Assembly (NCBI RefSeq): GCF_900141885.1
Contig: NZ_FQYY01000005.1
Span: 1 to 64,000 of the forward strand
Reading direction: 5' to 3'
DNA: 64,000 nucleotides
Origin: Mesonia phycicola
GTDB taxonomy: Bacteria > Bacteroidota > Bacteroidia > Flavobacteriales > Flavobacteriaceae
The position numbers were made by a program, and so were the translations under genes. The notes beneath the pieces are model-generated. The model did no database searches. It was given only the letters and a program-made list of their open reading frames with translations, and had not been told where the DNA came from. Positions 63,488 to 64,000 of the stretch are shown piece after piece (the first letter of the stretch is position 1; every line of letters begins with the position of its first letter).

Positions 63488-64000
63488 TTAATTTAGTGCA
63501 ATATTATCAATTAACCTTACATCATTTGCATATGCAGCAATAAATGCTCGGTATTTTTTATTACTATCAATAGTTTCTCCCACGGGTTCTAATGTGTTGG
63601 CATCAGAAATTTCAAAATATTCTAGCTTTAAAAAGTCTTGTTCACTTTTAAAAAGATTTTCTATCTCTTCTTTTAAAACTAGTGCATTTTTTGTGCCAAA
63701 TTCACTTCTAGCTTTTTCTAGAGTTTTATAGATAAACGTAGCTTGGTCTTGTTCTTTAGAAGTAAGCCTTTTGTTTCTAGAACTTCTTGCTAAACCATTT
63801 TCTTCCCTGCTTATTGGGCAGCCAATAATCTCCACATCTTGCTGTGTTAATTCTATCAGTTTTTTTACGATTTGCAATTGCTGATAGTCTTTTTCTCCAA
63901 AAAATGCTTTATCTGGATTAGTGACGTCAAATAATCGTTTTAAAATTGTGCCAACACCATCAAAATGACCGCTTCTGTGTTTGCCTTCCATTTGAGTTTC
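63488..64000 (-). CDS. panC: Pantothenate synthetase, C-terminal part
   Basis: Joins pantoate and beta-alanine with ATP. Only the C-terminal 170 residues are in the window; the frame runs past the right edge without a start (the internal ATG at 63991 is not the start). Visible motifs are EGKHRSGHFDGVGTIL, FFGEKDYQQLQI and ARSSRNKRL, which form the ATP and pantoate sites. It lies 24 bases upstream of panD, in the expected panC-panD order. The missing N-terminus has the HIGH-type motif. Confidence 0.95.
   Translation of the reverse strand, partial: ETQMEGKHRSGHFDGVGTILKRLFDVTNPDKAFFGEKDYQQLQIVKKLIELTQQDVEIIGCPISREENGLARSSRNKRLTSKEQDQATFIYKTLEKARSEFGTKNALVLKEEIENLFKSEQDFLKLEYFEISDANTLEPVGETIDSNKKYRAFIAAYANDVRLIDNIALN

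Overview
The window is a stretch of chromosome from a member of the Flavobacteriaceae (phylum Bacteroidota), probably free-living and marine. The evidence is the low G+C content, the gliding lipoprotein GldH, a TonB-dependent receptor with a carboxypeptidase-like N-terminal domain, the RicT-GldH-PBP1A gene order, and promoters with the Bacteroidota -7 box TAnnTTTG. Shine-Dalgarno sequences are largely absent. I see no rRNA, tRNA, CRISPR array, prophage or complete insertion sequence. Almost all of it is housekeeping chromosome, about 63 protein genes.

Layout. 1-2580: end of a secreted-protein gene, a gene-poor stretch with a decayed ORF, a small cysteine-containing protein, lpxH, queD, and a 32-residue membrane peptide overlapping queD. 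2670-9171: thiamine operon thiS-thiC-thiE-like-thiE-thiG-thiH-thiF/rhodanese behind a TPP riboswitch with a terminator; no thiD is present. 9230-17442: a 2OG-Fe(II) oxygenase, a MoxR-type ATPase/VWA pair, a MATE transporter, a thioesterase, an HU-like/SPOR membrane protein, dprA and a small barrel protein. 17520-23077: trpS, plsC, an ECF sigma factor overlapping a gene for a protein that looks able to span inner and outer membranes, a lipoprotein and recA. 23078-29007: a possible small RNA, trhO, a membrane protein, ricT, gldH and PBP1A. 29128-34117: scoAB, a fatty acid hydroxylase, a hypothetical protein and a fused oligopeptide-type ABC ATPase. 34403-41716: trehalase and a glycerol regulon (DeoR-family regulator, glpD, glpK, glpF and an outer-membrane protein). 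41785-48083: SDR, poxB, alcohol dehydrogenase, PH-domain protein, GNAT and hflX. 48158-53631: DUF5689-type lipoprotein, TonB-dependent receptor and a divergent secreted nuclease/phosphatase. 53686-64000: lipoprotein, a very large outer-membrane protein, xth, an OmpA-like lipoprotein, radA, an alpha/beta-hydrolase-fold protein without its serine, a flippase-like protein, panD and partial panC.

How the genes work together. The thiamine operon makes the thiazole and pyrimidine halves of thiamine; the ThiF-rhodanese fusion can load sulfur onto ThiS, and TPP represses the operon. The glycerol cluster carries all steps from outer-membrane passage (inferred) through GlpF and GlpK to GlpD. Two inverted copies of a 15-base motif between the regulator and glpD look like its operators.

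The most unusual items are the sigma factor with its putative trans-envelope partner, the HU-like/SPOR membrane protein, the glp operator pair, and a set of short palindromic interspersed repeats that abut stop codons and in one case encode the end of a protein. The small peptide overlapping queD, the serine-less hydrolase and the TonB receptor/OB-fold/nuclease trio also merit attention. Nothing here is clearly a new defence or mobile system; most novelty claims are inferences from domain layout.
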